Of a DNA stretch of 64,000 nt, positions 45,711 through 54,282 are shown in pieces. Positions within the stretch are counted from its first letter, which is position 1. Each line of letters begins with the position of its first letter. The notes under the pieces are model-generated. The model was given only the letters and a program-made list of their open reading frames with translations, did not search any database and was not told the origin of the DNA. This DNA is from Thioalkalivibrio sp. HK1 (GTDB lineage Bacteria > Pseudomonadota > Gammaproteobacteria > HK1), in assembly GCA_000583135.1 (NCBI GenBank), contig JFBG01000027.1, positions 1 to 64,000 of the forward strand. The letters are read 5' to 3'. Position numbers and translations under genes: made by a program.

Positions 45711-47366
45711 TCACAGCAGCGATGGATCTATCCAAACATTGTCGAGCTGCTGATTGATGTAATGGCTCGGAGCGATCTTCCATCCCTTGACGTACGAGCG
45801 ATGGGGGTTGATCTTGTACCACCACAGCGTAACACCGAGATGCGCCATCTCGTCCAGCGCCCGCTTTTCGTAAAGGCGCATCAAACGGCGCTGCTCCCCC
45901 TCGTCCCCGGCACGCTCCAAATCGGCGTAGATCTTCTCGAGCACCGGATCGTCGTACTGACCGTAGTTGCTGCCGGAGCTGCCCAGGAATTTGGTGACAT
46001 CGGCGATGGGGTTGATCACCGATTGACAGTTGAAGTCGATGGAAACATCGAAATCGTAGGAGTTGCGCAAGGCGGCGTAGAACTGCGGAGTCGGACGCAC
46101 CCTTTGCTCGGTCTTGATGCCCACCTTCGCCCACTGGTCGATCAACCACGTGCCGACCACCTTATAGGGCTGATCGACATCGCGATTGTTGAGATCGATG
46201 ACCAGATCCGTCGCTCCCGCATCCTCGAGCAATTGTCGGGCCTCGGCGCGAGAGGCTTCCAGATCGGGACGATAGCCTGCGATCTCTTCCAACTCGTCTC
46301 GGGTGGCGGCCAAGGGATGACCCGGAAAGGCCACGCCCCCCACCGTCTTGACGATCGCGATCCGGGAGAGGTATTTCGAGCCGCCCCAGCGATCCACCGC
46401 CAGCGTCAGCGCCCGCCGCACCCTCGGATCCTCGATGAACTTGCGCTTGTGATTGGGGGTGAACAAGAGCACGCAGTTCCAATCGCTCTCTTGCACCGTC
46501 AGCTTGTCTCCGAGCGCTGCGACCAGATCGTCCCGCGCCTTGGGCGGAAATCCACGAAACTCGATCCCGGCCCGATTGCCGCGGATCGCCTGGATACGCA
46601 CCGACATCTTCTTGGCGATGATGGCCTTGAAGCCGTCGAGGTAGGGCTGCCCCTCGTGGAAGTAATCGTCGTTGCGAACCCCGTCGACGAAGGCCCCCGG
46701 CTGGTGCTGAACGAAGCGGAAGGGTCCGCTGCCGTTGACATTCTTCTCATGCCAGGCAAAGCCGTGCTCTTCCAAATCCTTCTTGCTGTAGATCCAATTG
46801 AAGGGGGTGGCCAGCGAGGGCAGGAATGCCCCCGAGGGGAATTTCAGGTTGAAAACGATGGTGGTATCGTCGGTGGCCTCGAAGGATTCGACCATGCTGA
46901 AGAAGGATTTGCGCGCGCTCGGCACTCCCTCGGGGGGATTGATGATCTTCTCGTAGGTGGCCTCGATATCGTGCGCGGTCAGCGGCGTTCCGTCGTGAAA
47001 CTTGACCCCTTCGCGAATCTCGAAGGTATAGGTCTTGCCGCCGTTGGTCGGTGCCGGAACATCCCCGACGCAGAGATCGCAAACGAAATCCGTCGATTGG
47101 GGATTATCCGGATCGACCCGGATCAGCAGGCTGTAAAAGGGGGCGTAAGGGTGAACGACGGAGTAGCTGGTCTCTTTGTGGCCGTCCTTCGAAGGGGCCT
47201 CTCCGGCCACCACGAAGTCGAGAACGCCGCCGCGCTGGATCTCCTCTTGCGCTTGGGCGAGGTGGCCGAAACCGACTGCGAGCGCCATTCCGAGCAGCCA
47301 AGGAGCGGTGCGAGACGCAAGCCCCGAGCCCTTCGCCGACGGATCGGATTCATATCCTTTTTTCAT
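45711..47366 (-). CDS. Dipeptide/oligopeptide-type ABC transporter substrate-binding protein
   Basis: A 551-residue cluster C binding protein with a signal peptide ending LAQA/QEEIQ near residue 40. It has typical motifs GKTYTFEIREGVKFHDGTPLTAHDIEATYEKI, GSGPFRFVQHQPG and VRRALTLAVDR. GAGGAGGAG precedes ATG 47366. The family binds peptides, but also opines, nickel, sugars and other solutes, so the ligand is not fixed. The sequence between residues ~470 and 550 ends WKIAPSHYINQQLDNVWID. Its position between the ATPases and permeases is a rearrangement of the usual A-B-C-D-F order. Confidence 0.87.
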   Translation of the reverse strand: MKKGYESDPSAKGSGLASRTAPWLLGMALAVGFGHLAQAQEEIQRGGVLDFVVAGEAPSKDGHKETSYSVVHPYAPFYSLLIRVDPDNPQSTDFVCDLCVGDVPAPTNGGKTYTFEIREGVKFHDGTPLTAHDIEATYEKIINPPEGVPSARKSFFSMVESFEATDDTTIVFNLKFPSGAFLPSLATPFNWIYSKKDLEEHGFAWHEKNVNGSGPFRFVQHQPGAFVDGVRNDDYFHEGQPYLDGFKAIIAKKMSVRIQAIRGNRAGIEFRGFPPKARDDLVAALGDKLTVQESDWNCVLLFTPNHKRKFIEDPRVRRALTLAVDRWGGSKYLSRIAIVKTVGGVAFPGHPLAATRDELEEIAGYRPDLEASRAEARQLLEDAGATDLVIDLNNRDVDQPYKVVGTWLIDQWAKVGIKTEQRVRPTPQFYAALRNSYDFDVSIDFNCQSVINPIADVTKFLGSSGSNYGQYDDPVLEKIYADLERAGDEGEQRRLMRLYEKRALDEMAHLGVTLWWYKINPHRSYVKGWKIAPSHYINQQLDNVWIDPSLL

Positions 47367-47498
47367 CTTCGCTCCTCCTCGTGGGGCGGGTGATGGATCT
47401 TCTTCTCCAAGCAGTGCTTTTGCATTGCCGCACTTTTATGTTATGTCGTTCTTTTGTACCGCTCGTTCTTCGCCCTTCGTTCTTAACCTCCCTATCGG

Positions 47499-47515
47499 CG
47501 AGGCGATTCGCCTCG
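47499..47515. promoter_or_regulatory. Perfect dyad between oppF and the binding-protein gene
   Basis: CGAGGCGA-T-TCGCCTCG is an exact inverted repeat with a one-base centre, in the 218-bp gap between the second ATPase gene and the binding-protein gene. The tight centre suits a dimeric DNA-binding protein better than an RNA hairpin. It could be an operator for internal control of the binding-protein gene; no regulator is known here. Confidence 0.35.
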
Positions 47516-47584
47516 ATCGGCTCTCGATCGATCCTCGAACGACTGCGCCCGAGGATCCTCGTTTCGCAAATATCCCCTTCGTTC

Positions 47585-48625
47585 TCAAGACACCTGGGTG
47601 CACGCCACCCAATGGCCGGGACGAAGTTCGCGCAATTCCGGCTCGGAGCGCGAGCACCCCTCCACCGCCAACTGACAGCGCGGATGAAACACGCAGCCCG
47701 GCGGCGGATTCATCGGGCTCGGCACCTCGCCTTTGAGGGTTTGATGGGCCCTCTTGGCCTCGACCACGGGATCGGGAATCGGCACCGCCGAGAGCAAGGC
47801 CTTGGTGTAGGGATGCATCGGATTGCCGAACAGTTCTTTCGAGTCGGCGAGCTCGACGATCTTGCCCAAGTACATCACCGCCACCCGATTGCATAGATGA
47901 TGAACAACGCTTAAGTCGTGGGCGATGAAAAGATAGGTGAGATCGAATTCATGGCGCAGGTCTTCGAGCAAATTGATGACCTGAGCCTGGATCGAGACAT
48001 CGAGGGCGGAGACCGCTTCGTCACAGACGATGAATTCGGGGTTGAGAGACAAAGCGCGGGCGATACCCACCCGCTGCCGTTGGCCGCCGCTCATCTCATG
48101 CGGATAGCGGTCGGCGAATTTCTCCGGCAATCCGCAGATCTCCAACAACTCCGCGATCCGCCGCCGCCTTCTCGAAGGATTCGACTCGATGCCGTGGATG
48201 CGCATCGGCTCGTCGAGCATCGTCCCGATCTTCATGCGAGGATTCAGCGAACTGTAAGGGTCTTGAAAGATGACCTGAATTTTTCGCCGCCACGCGATCA
48301 GTTCCTGATCCGGCAGCTCTTCCAAGTTGACCCCGTCGAAAACGATCTCGCCCGAGGTGGGTCGCTCCAACTGCAGCACGCAGCGCCCGGTCGTGGTCTT
48401 GCCGCAACCGGACTCGCCGACCAACCCCAGCGTTTCCCCCTTGCGAATGCTGAAGCTGACCCCGTCGACCGCCTTTACTTGACCGACGGCGCGCTGAAAG
48501 ACGACCCCTTCGACGACCGGAAAATGTTTTTTGAGATCCCTGACTTCGAGCAGGGATTCACCCGCCACCGGCTCATGAGGGGGCGAATGTTCGAAAGCAG
48601 TGGAGGCATGGGTAGGAGCGTTCAT
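47585..48625 (-). CDS. Dipeptide/oligopeptide-type ABC transporter ATPase (OppF/DppF family)
   Basis: A 346-residue protein. It starts with a ~25-residue polar tail, then [36 protein letters not shown], Walker [11 protein letters not shown], signature [17 protein letters not shown], Walker [15 protein letters not shown] and the switch His in FIAHDLSVV. The C-terminal [20 protein letters not shown] motif supplies the cysteines that bind an Fe-S cluster in OppD/F-type ATPases. It overlaps the partner ATPase gene by 4 bp (ATGA). Confidence 0.93.
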   Translation of the reverse strand: MNAPTHASTAFEHSPPHEPVAGESLLEVRDLKKHFPVVEGVVFQRAVGQVKAVDGVSFSIRKGETLGLVGESGCGKTTTGRCVLQLERPTSGEIVFDGVNLEELPDQELIAWRRKIQVIFQDPYSSLNPRMKIGTMLDEPMRIHGIESNPSRRRRRIAELLEICGLPEKFADRYPHEMSGGQRQRVGIARALSLNPEFIVCDEAVSALDVSIQAQVINLLEDLRHEFDLTYLFIAHDLSVVHHLCNRVAVMYLGKIVELADSKELFGNPMHPYTKALLSAVPIPDPVVEAKRAHQTLKGEVPSPMNPPPGCVFHPRCQLAVEGCSRSEPELRELRPGHWVACTQVS

Positions 48626-49623
48626 ACCGCAAGGGACTCCTTATCGGCCAACGCACGGTGATTGAAACAGGCCGCGATCTGGCCTTCGCCGACATTCTCG
48701 AGCGCAGGCGTCGACCGCTCGCAACGATCCTCGGCCCAAGCGCAACGCGGTCTGTAGGGGCATCCCTCGCCGAGCCGGGTCAAATCCGGCGGTTGACCCT
48801 CGATCGGCTGCAGGCGCTTCCCCCGCGCCATATCCATGCGCGGTACGGATTTCAACAAGCCGATGGTATAGGGGTGTCGCGGGCGGTGGTAGATCTGCTC
48901 CGCGGTACCGGTCTCCACGATCTTTCCCGCATACATCACGATCACCCGCTCGGCGTAGCGCGCCACCACCCCGAGATTGTGGGTGATGATGATCAGCGCC
49001 ACTCCCATCTGATGCGTCAGTGTACGCATCAATTCGAGGATTTGGGCCTGGATGGTGACATCGAGAGCGGTGGTGGGCTCGTCGGCGATGATCAACCGCG
49101 GCCGACACGAGAGCGCCAAGGCGATCATCACCCGCTGGCGCATGCCGCCGCTGAAATGATGCGGGTATTGCCGAAGGCGTCGCTCGGCCTCGCCGATGCC
49201 GACCATCTCGAGCAACTCGATCGCCCGGCGATCCGCCGCCGCCTGATCGAGGCCCAAGTGCAGCATCATCGTCTCCGTCAGTTGGAGGCCGATGGTCAGC
49301 ACCGGATTGAGCGAGGTCATCGGCTCTTGAAAGACCATCGAGATCTGGCCGCCTCGGATATGGCGGATCCGATCGTCGTCCATGCTCAGCAGATCCTCGC
49401 CCGCAAAGAGGATACGGCTGCCTTCGACGATCTCGCCCGGGGGCTTGGGGATCAGGCGCAGGATCGACATCGCCCCCACCGATTTGCCGCAACCGGATTC
49501 GCCGACGATGGCGACGGTCTCCCCCTCGCTGACATCGTAGCTGATCCCGTCGACCGCGCGAACGACCCCCTCGGTGGTGTGGAAGCGGGTGTGCAGGTCT
49601 TGAACTTCAAGCAGTTTGGACAA
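48622..49623 (-). CDS. Dipeptide/oligopeptide-type ABC transporter ATPase (OppD/DppD family)
   Basis: The start is proposed at TTG 49623 because AGGAG lies eight bases upstream and [31 protein letters not shown] is the expected N-terminus; 333 residues. An upstream ATG at 49662 lacks such support. Walker A is [10 protein letters not shown], signature [17 protein letters not shown], Walker [15 protein letters not shown], switch [13 protein letters not shown] ([11 protein letters not shown]). The C-terminal cysteine motif [15 protein letters not shown] is present. It is the first gene of the leftward operon. Confidence 0.92.
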   Translation of the reverse strand: MSKLLEVQDLHTRFHTTEGVVRAVDGISYDVSEGETVAIVGESGCGKSVGAMSILRLIPKPPGEIVEGSRILFAGEDLLSMDDDRIRHIRGGQISMVFQEPMTSLNPVLTIGLQLTETMMLHLGLDQAAADRRAIELLEMVGIGEAERRLRQYPHHFSGGMRQRVMIALALSCRPRLIIADEPTTALDVTIQAQILELMRTLTHQMGVALIIITHNLGVVARYAERVIVMYAGKIVETGTAEQIYHRPRHPYTIGLLKSVPRMDMARGKRLQPIEGQPPDLTRLGEGCPYRPRCAWAEDRCERSTPALENVGEGQIAACFNHRALADKESLAV

Positions 49624-49669
49624 AGGATCGACTCCTAGGCAAAACACTTCGCAACTTGCCAATACAGCC

Positions 49670-49725
49670 TTGCGAATCCGATCTTGCGAGTCCGAATTTG
49701 CGAATCCGAATTTGCGAGTACAAAG
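49670..49725 (+). repeat. 14-bp tandem repeat x4 upstream of oppD
   Basis: The units are TTGCGAATCCGATC (49670-49683), TTGCGAGTCCGAAT (49684-49697), TTGCGAATCCGAAT (49698-49711) and TTGCGAGTACAAAG (49712-49725). TTGCGA is invariant. Directly repeated sites of this kind can bind a regulator, or can be slippage products. Confidence 0.92.
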
Positions 49726-50050
49726 GGCAAGTGCGCGAAGATTCGAAAACCCGATACATCACATCGACCGACTCCGCCCGGCTTTTGGCATGCAAATCCT
49801 CGGCTTTCGCTCGATCGTTCTTGGGCTCCATACCCCCCCACGCTCGCCGTCTTCGTTCCGGCCCTTGGGCCTTATCGCCGTCTTCGCTTTTGGGAATCAT
49901 GGCCGATTATGCGACACTTGGCGCTATGGGGGGAATAAAAAGCGCTTGGTACCGAAAAAGCGATCCGAAGGCTTTCGATTCTCCTTTGGCGCGCACACCT
50001 TGTAGCGCGCACATCTTGCGCATATCGGGCATCTTCGCTTTCGATGATGA

Positions 50051-50110
50051 CCCGTCAACGATAATCCCGTCAAAGACAACCCGGTCAACGACAACCTCGT
50101 GAACTGCAAG
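50051..50110 (+). repeat. 15-bp tandem repeat x4 in the aldehyde dehydrogenase leader
   Basis: The units are CCCGTCAACGATAAT (50051-50065), CCCGTCAAAGACAAC (50066-50080), CCGGTCAACGACAAC (50081-50095) and CTCGTGAACTGCAAG (50096-50110). The last unit runs into the ribosome binding site (AAGGA) of the gene starting at 50121. Confidence 0.92.
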
Positions 50111-50120
50111 GACGATAGCG

Positions 50121-51566
50121 ATGAGCCCAACCGCCGAAGCGATCCAAAACGAATCTTACGCGCAAGACGAACGCAATCCGGAAGCGATCGTCGATGCCCT
50201 TGTCCGATGCGGGCGCAAGGCGATGGAATCTTTCGCCGATGCCGATCAGGCCCGGGTCGACGAAGCCGTCACCGCCATCGCATGGTCGCTCTACAAACCC
50301 GAAAACGCGAAATCCCTGGCCAAGATGGCGGTCATGGATACCGGCTTGGGCAACGAAGCGGACAAGGTCATCAAGAATCAGCGCAAGACCTTCGGCACCT
50401 TGCGGGATCTGATGCGGGTGAAGAGCGTCGGCATCATCGAACAATCCCCCGAACTCGGCATCGTGAAGTATGCCAAACCGGTCGGAGTGGTGGGGGCGGT
50501 GACCCCCTCCACCAATCCCTCGGCGACCCCCGTCAACAAGGCGATGATGGCGCTCAAAGGACGCAACGCGATCATCGTCGCCCCCTCTCCGGCGGGGCTG
50601 GCGACCACCACCCGCACGGTGGATCTGATGCGCGATGCCTTAGGCAGAATCGGCGCCCCCGAAGATCTGATACAGATCCTGCCCGCCCCGGTGGATAAAG
50701 CCCTCACCCGAGCGTTGATGGCCGCTTGCGATCTGGTCGTGGTCACCGGCTCGCAAAATAACGTGCGCAGCGCCTATCGCAGCGGCACCCCGGCGATCGG
50801 CGTCGGTGCGGGCAACGTACCGGTGATCATCGATTCGAGCGCGGATCTCGCCCTCGCCGCCGAGAAGATCCGCAACTCCAAATGCTTCGACAACGCCACC
50901 TCGTGCTCGTCGGAAAACGCCCTGATCATCATCGATGATGTCTACGATGCGGCCATCGAGGCCTTGAAGAGCGTCGGGGGTTATCTGGCGGATGCGCAAG
51001 AAAAAGAGGCGATCCGAAAAACCCTGTGGATCGACGGCCGCCTCAACCGCCGGGTGATCGCCAGAGATATCGATATCCTCGCCGCCGAATGCGGCCTCGG
51101 CGACAAGGCCGACAACGTGCGTTTCTTGATGGTCGAAGAAAGCGGAACGGGAGCGGACCATCCCTTTTCCGACGAGAAACTCTCCCTCGTATTGACCATC
51201 TATCGAGTGCCGGATTTCGACGGCGCCGTCGACAAAGTACGCGCGATCATGGACTTCAAAGGACGCGGGCATTCGGTCGGCATCCATACCCGCAACCTCG
51301 AGCGCGCCCGTCGCCTTGCCGAAGCGCTCGATACCGCCCGCGTCCTCGTCAATATGGCGCATACCTTCGGCAACGGCGGGGGCTTCGAAAGCGGGCTGAA
51401 CTTCACCCTCTCGATGGGCTGCGGGACTTGGCAAGGCAACAGCATCAGCGAGAATCTGAACTATCGTCACTTTCTCAACATCACTTGGCTTGCCACGCCG
51501 ATCCCCGAGGATCGACCGAGCGAGGAGGATCTCTTCGCCGCTCACTGGCAAAAATACGGCAAATGA
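50121..51566 (+). CDS. CoA-acylating aldehyde dehydrogenase, sulfoacetaldehyde dehydrogenase (SauS)-like
   Basis: A 481-residue member of the acylating ALDH family (EutE, AdhE N-domain, C. kluyveri succinate-semialdehyde dehydrogenase). Motifs are KPVGVVGAVTPSTNPSATPVNKAMMALKGRNAIIVAPSP, a Gly-rich VVTGSQNNVRSAY, GVGAGNVPVIID, and the catalytic Cys in FDNATSCSSENALI. The C-terminus GLNFTLSMGCGTWQGNSISENLNYRHFLNITWLATPIPEDRPSEEDLF resembles proteins annotated as acylating sulfoacetaldehyde dehydrogenase. It interconverts an aldehyde and its acyl-CoA with NAD(P)H. The next two genes encode an ADP-forming acyl-CoA ligase, so together they could link a carboxylate and an aldehyde. Glycolaldehyde, succinate semialdehyde or acetaldehyde remain possible substrates. 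It has no BMC-targeting extension that I can see. Confidence 0.82.
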   Translation: MSPTAEAIQNESYAQDERNPEAIVDALVRCGRKAMESFADADQARVDEAVTAIAWSLYKPENAKSLAKMAVMDTGLGNEADKVIKNQRKTFGTLRDLMRVKSVGIIEQSPELGIVKYAKPVGVVGAVTPSTNPSATPVNKAMMALKGRNAIIVAPSPAGLATTTRTVDLMRDALGRIGAPEDLIQILPAPVDKALTRALMAACDLVVVTGSQNNVRSAYRSGTPAIGVGAGNVPVIIDSSADLALAAEKIRNSKCFDNATSCSSENALIIIDDVYDAAIEALKSVGGYLADAQEKEAIRKTLWIDGRLNRRVIARDIDILAAECGLGDKADNVRFLMVEESGTGADHPFSDEKLSLVLTIYRVPDFDGAVDKVRAIMDFKGRGHSVGIHTRNLERARRLAEALDTARVLVNMAHTFGNGGGFESGLNFTLSMGCGTWQGNSISENLNYRHFLNITWLATPIPEDRPSEEDLFAAHWQKYGK

Positions 51567-51576
51567 TCCGATAACG

Positions 51577-51655
51577 AGGGGTTTCAACGGAGGATCCCTT
51601 CGAATGCTCGACGATCATCGACGATCATCGGCAATCCCCCGTTGAAAAGCCCTTT
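51577..51655 (+). terminator. Possible attenuator/terminator between the aldehyde dehydrogenase and ligase genes
   Basis: AGGGGTTTCAACGG (51577-51590) can pair with CCGTTGAAAAGCCCT (51639-51653), one mismatch and one bulge, followed by TTATT. The ~48-nt loop contains ACGATCATCG twice in tandem (51611-51630). The large loop makes it a weak intrinsic terminator; partial read-through would reduce ligase relative to dehydrogenase. Confidence 0.35.
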
Positions 51656-51672
51656 ATTAGAGACCACCTCCC

Positions 51673-52827
51673 ATGAACTTCGAAGAACATGCGGCAAAAC
51701 CGCTATTGCACCGAGCGGGAATTCCGACCCCGAAAGGGGGTCTGGCCCATAGCGCAAGCGATGCGCGAGAAATCGCCGATGGATTGGGAAAGGTGGTTGT
51801 AAAAGCCCAAGTGCCCACCGGAAAGCGCGGCAAGGCCGGCGGCATCCGCAGCGCCGACACCCCCTCTGAGGCCTTCGACGCCGCGCAGGCGATCATCGAG
51901 ATGGAGATCGCCGGATACGAAGTGACCTCGGTATGGGTGGAGGAGCGCTTGGCATCGACGGCGGAGTTCTACGCTGCGGTCTTGAACGACGCCCCCTCGC
52001 GCTCGCCGATGGTGATCTTCTCTTTCGAGGGCGGGATGGATATCGAAGAGGTCGCAGCCTCGATGCCGGATCGCCTGCGGCGGGTCGTCGTCGATATCCG
52101 TCATGGCTTCGGGCAACAAGAAGCGCTCGCGCTGCTCGATGGCTTGCCTGGCGCCCACCGAGAAAAAGAGGGATCTCCTGGCATCGACAAAGAGGCCCTC
52201 GCCGATATCCTCGCTCGCCTGTACCGCGCCTTTCGCGACAACGATGCCGAGCTGCTCGAGATCAACCCCTTGGCCCAGCTCGCCGATGCGAGTTTCGCGG
52301 CCTTGGACTGCAAGTTCGTCCTCGACGATTCCGCCATCGTCCGGCGTCGGGATCTCGCCGAACACGGCCGTTCGGAACAACTCACCGGACTCGAGGCCCG
52401 CGCCCGAGAAGCGGGGCTTCGCTATATCGAGCTTTCAGGGGATATCGGGGTGATCGCCAACGGTGCGGGATTGACCATGACCACCATGGACGTGATCGCC
52501 CGTCACGGCGGCGAGCCCGCCAACTTTCTCGAAATCGGCGGCGATTCCTATATCCACGCCCGACCGGCGCTCGAACTGCTGCTCGACAACCCCCGCGTGC
52601 GATCTCTGGTGGTCAATTTCTGCGGGGCCTTCGCCCGCACCGACGTGATGACCCAAGGGATCGTCGAGGCTTGGAAAGCCCTCGGTCCCTCCTTGCCGAT
52701 TTTCTTTTGCGTGCACGGAACCGGCTCGAAGGAAGCCCGGGCGATGCTTCGCGAGGATTTGGGGATCGAACCCTTCGAAACCATGGACGAGGCCATCATC
52801 GCCGCCATCGCAGGAGCGAAATCATGA
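51673..52827 (+). CDS. ADP-forming acyl-CoA ligase, beta (ATP-grasp) subunit, SucC/SauC-like
   Basis: A 384-residue SucC-family protein. It starts MNFEEHAAKPLLHRAGIPTPKGGLA (ATP-grasp of SucC type), with VVVKAQVPTGKRGKAGGI near residue 40, LYRAFRDNDAELLEINPLAQL in the middle and the C-terminal ligase domain with SGDIGVIANGAGLTMTTMDVIARHGGEPANFLEIGG. It couples CoA-thioester formation to ATP hydrolysis together with the next gene (4-bp overlap). The standard succinyl-CoA synthetase is usually beside sucAB or mdh; here the partner is an acylating aldehyde dehydrogenase, which points to a specialised acid such as sulfoacetate (SauCD type), malate or another small acid. Specificity is inference. 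Confidence 0.82.
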   Translation: MNFEEHAAKPLLHRAGIPTPKGGLAHSASDAREIADGLGKVVVKAQVPTGKRGKAGGIRSADTPSEAFDAAQAIIEMEIAGYEVTSVWVEERLASTAEFYAAVLNDAPSRSPMVIFSFEGGMDIEEVAASMPDRLRRVVVDIRHGFGQQEALALLDGLPGAHREKEGSPGIDKEALADILARLYRAFRDNDAELLEINPLAQLADASFAALDCKFVLDDSAIVRRRDLAEHGRSEQLTGLEARAREAGLRYIELSGDIGVIANGAGLTMTTMDVIARHGGEPANFLEIGGDSYIHARPALELLLDNPRVRSLVVNFCGAFARTDVMTQGIVEAWKALGPSLPIFFCVHGTGSKEARAMLREDLGIEPFETMDEAIIAAIAGAKS

Positions 52828-53693
52828 TCGTGCGGGCATCCGAGCGGGTTCTGATTCAAGGGATCACCGGTCGACAAGGCACATTTTGGACCGAGCGAAT
52901 GCAAGCGTACGGAACCCGCATCGTCGCCGGGGTCAACCCCAAGAAGGCGGGCACCGTCCACTGCGGCGTGCCGGTCTATGCAAACGCCGGCCAAGCGATG
53001 CGAGAAACCGGTTTCGAGGTCTCGGTGCTCTTCATCCCCGCCCTGGGAGTCAAGGCCGCGGCGGTGGATGCCATCGAGGCCGGCTGCAAACGCTTGGTCA
53101 TCCTGACCGAACATGTCCCGGTGCATGATGTGATGGAGTTGCTCGCCGCCGCCAAGGCCAACGATGCTTGCGTCGTCGGCCCCAATACCGCCGGATTGGT
53201 GACCCCCGGGGAATGCTTCACCGGGTTCATGCCCGCCTTCGAGCGCGATATCTTTCGCCCGGGCTCGATCGGGGTGATCTCGCGCAGCGGAAGCCTCGGC
53301 ACCTTGATCTGCCTCAATCTCGTCCAAGCGGGATTCGGGGAATCCGCCTTTGTCGGCATCGGCGGGGATCCGATCATCGGCACCACCACTTTGGATGCGC
53401 TGCGGATCCTCGATGCCGATCCCGGTACGCAAGCGGTGGCGTTGGTCGGCGAGATCGGCGGCACGATGGAAGAGGATGCCGCCGAATACATCGCGGGAAT
53501 GAAAAAGCCGGTGGTCGCCTTCATCGCCGGCGGCGCTTCCCCGCCGGGCAAGAAAATGGGGCATGCCGGGGCCATCGTGATCGGGAACCGGGGGAGCCAT
53601 GCCTCGAAACGCAAGGCCTTGGAGGCCGCAAGGGCAGTGGTGATCCAATCCCCTTCCGATATCGGACCGGCGATGCGAGAGGCGATCGGCTGA
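52824..53693 (+). CDS. ADP-forming acyl-CoA ligase, alpha (CoA-binding) subunit, SucD/SauD-like
   Basis: A 289-residue SucD-family protein; ATG 52824 overlaps the stop of the beta subunit (ATGA). The CoA-binding Rossmann domain has RVLIQGITGRQGTFWTERMQAYGTRIVAGVNPKKAGT. The ligase domain has VGPNTAGLVTPGE, GSIGVISRSGSLGT, VGIGGDPIIGTTTLDAL, LVGEIGGTMEEDAAEYI and the phosphohistidine in KKMGHAGAIVIG. It accepts the phosphoryl group on His and passes it to or from ADP. It converges on ybaK with a 17-bp gap. Confidence 0.85.
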   Translation: MIVRASERVLIQGITGRQGTFWTERMQAYGTRIVAGVNPKKAGTVHCGVPVYANAGQAMRETGFEVSVLFIPALGVKAAAVDAIEAGCKRLVILTEHVPVHDVMELLAAAKANDACVVGPNTAGLVTPGECFTGFMPAFERDIFRPGSIGVISRSGSLGTLICLNLVQAGFGESAFVGIGGDPIIGTTTLDALRILDADPGTQAVALVGEIGGTMEEDAAEYIAGMKKPVVAFIAGGASPPGKKMGHAGAIVIGNRGSHASKRKALEAARAVVIQSPSDIGPAMREAIG

Positions 53694-53710
53694 AAAGCGA
53701 AACGGTGCCC

Positions 53711-54220
53711 TCATTCATCCTTGAGATCGATCGCTTTGGCACCGCTCGCCTTTTGCAACGCCGACGGTTCGATCGAAAAAAGACTGAAAGGATCCCCCGC
53801 CGCCGCCCAAATACGATCGAAGCGGAACAGATCCTCGTCCATAAAACGATCGAAAGCGGTGATATGCCCCAAAGGCGGCACTCCCCCGATCGCGTATCCG
53901 GTCTTCGCTCGCACGAAGTCGGCATCGGCGCGAACGAGGGCGCCGACAACGGGCTCGGCGCCGGTGCGCCTATCCTCGCTCGCAAGGGCGGCCAAGAGTT
54001 TTTCGGGATCGAGTCGGTTATCCCCACTCATCACCGCCATCACCGCCCGATCACCGAGCCTGAAAACCAGCGATTTGGCGATACGACCCAAAGGACAACC
54101 CACCGCCGTCGCCGCCTCGTTCGCCGTGCGCACCGAATCGGATAGGGTGATGATCTCGCAATCGAGCGCCTTTGCGGCCATGGCCGCGCGAAAGCGATCG
54201 AGGCCTTTGATCTTTGCCAT
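53711..54220 (-). CDS. YbaK/ProX-type aminoacyl-tRNA deacylase family protein
   Basis: A 169-residue protein. The core has CEIITLSDSVRTANEAATAVGCPLGRIAKSLVFRLGDRAVMAVMSGDNRLDPEKLLAAL and VRAKTGYAIGGVPPLGHITAFDRFMDEDLF, the conserved YbaK/EbsC pattern with the substrate-loop GGVPPxGH. Such trans-editing proteins hydrolyse mischarged Cys- or Ala-tRNA(Pro). AAAAGGGAG precedes the start. It is divergent from citrate synthase with a 62-bp gap; no functional link with its neighbours is apparent. Confidence 0.87.
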   Translation of the reverse strand: MAKIKGLDRFRAAMAAKALDCEIITLSDSVRTANEAATAVGCPLGRIAKSLVFRLGDRAVMAVMSGDNRLDPEKLLAALASEDRRTGAEPVVGALVRADADFVRAKTGYAIGGVPPLGHITAFDRFMDEDLFRFDRIWAAAGDPFSLFSIEPSALQKASGAKAIDLKDE

Positions 54221-54282
54221 GCCAAAACTCTCCCTTTTTTCACGACAATGACTATCGACCCGAACAGGAGGTCTTTCGGAAA

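Larger units (their letters stand above)
49624..50120. promoter_or_regulatory. 497-bp divergent control region between the opp operon and the aldehyde dehydrogenase operon
   Basis: It contains no convincing gene and separates two divergent operons, so it must hold both promoters. Each edge carries its own tandem array: 4 x 14 bp at 49670-49725, 46 bp upstream of the opp start, and 4 x 15 bp at 50051-50110, ten bases upstream of the aldehyde dehydrogenase start. The middle (49726-50050) shows nothing recognisable. Confidence 0.55.

Noticed and set aside
43125..47393. Two very long plus-strand open frames (690 and 675 codons) antisense to the opp genes
   Set aside because: The minus strand encodes unmistakable permeases and a binding protein; the antisense frames have no hydrophobic core or family motif.
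49670..50110. CRISPR array
   Set aside because: Units are contiguous 14-15 bp tandem repeats with no unique spacers between them.
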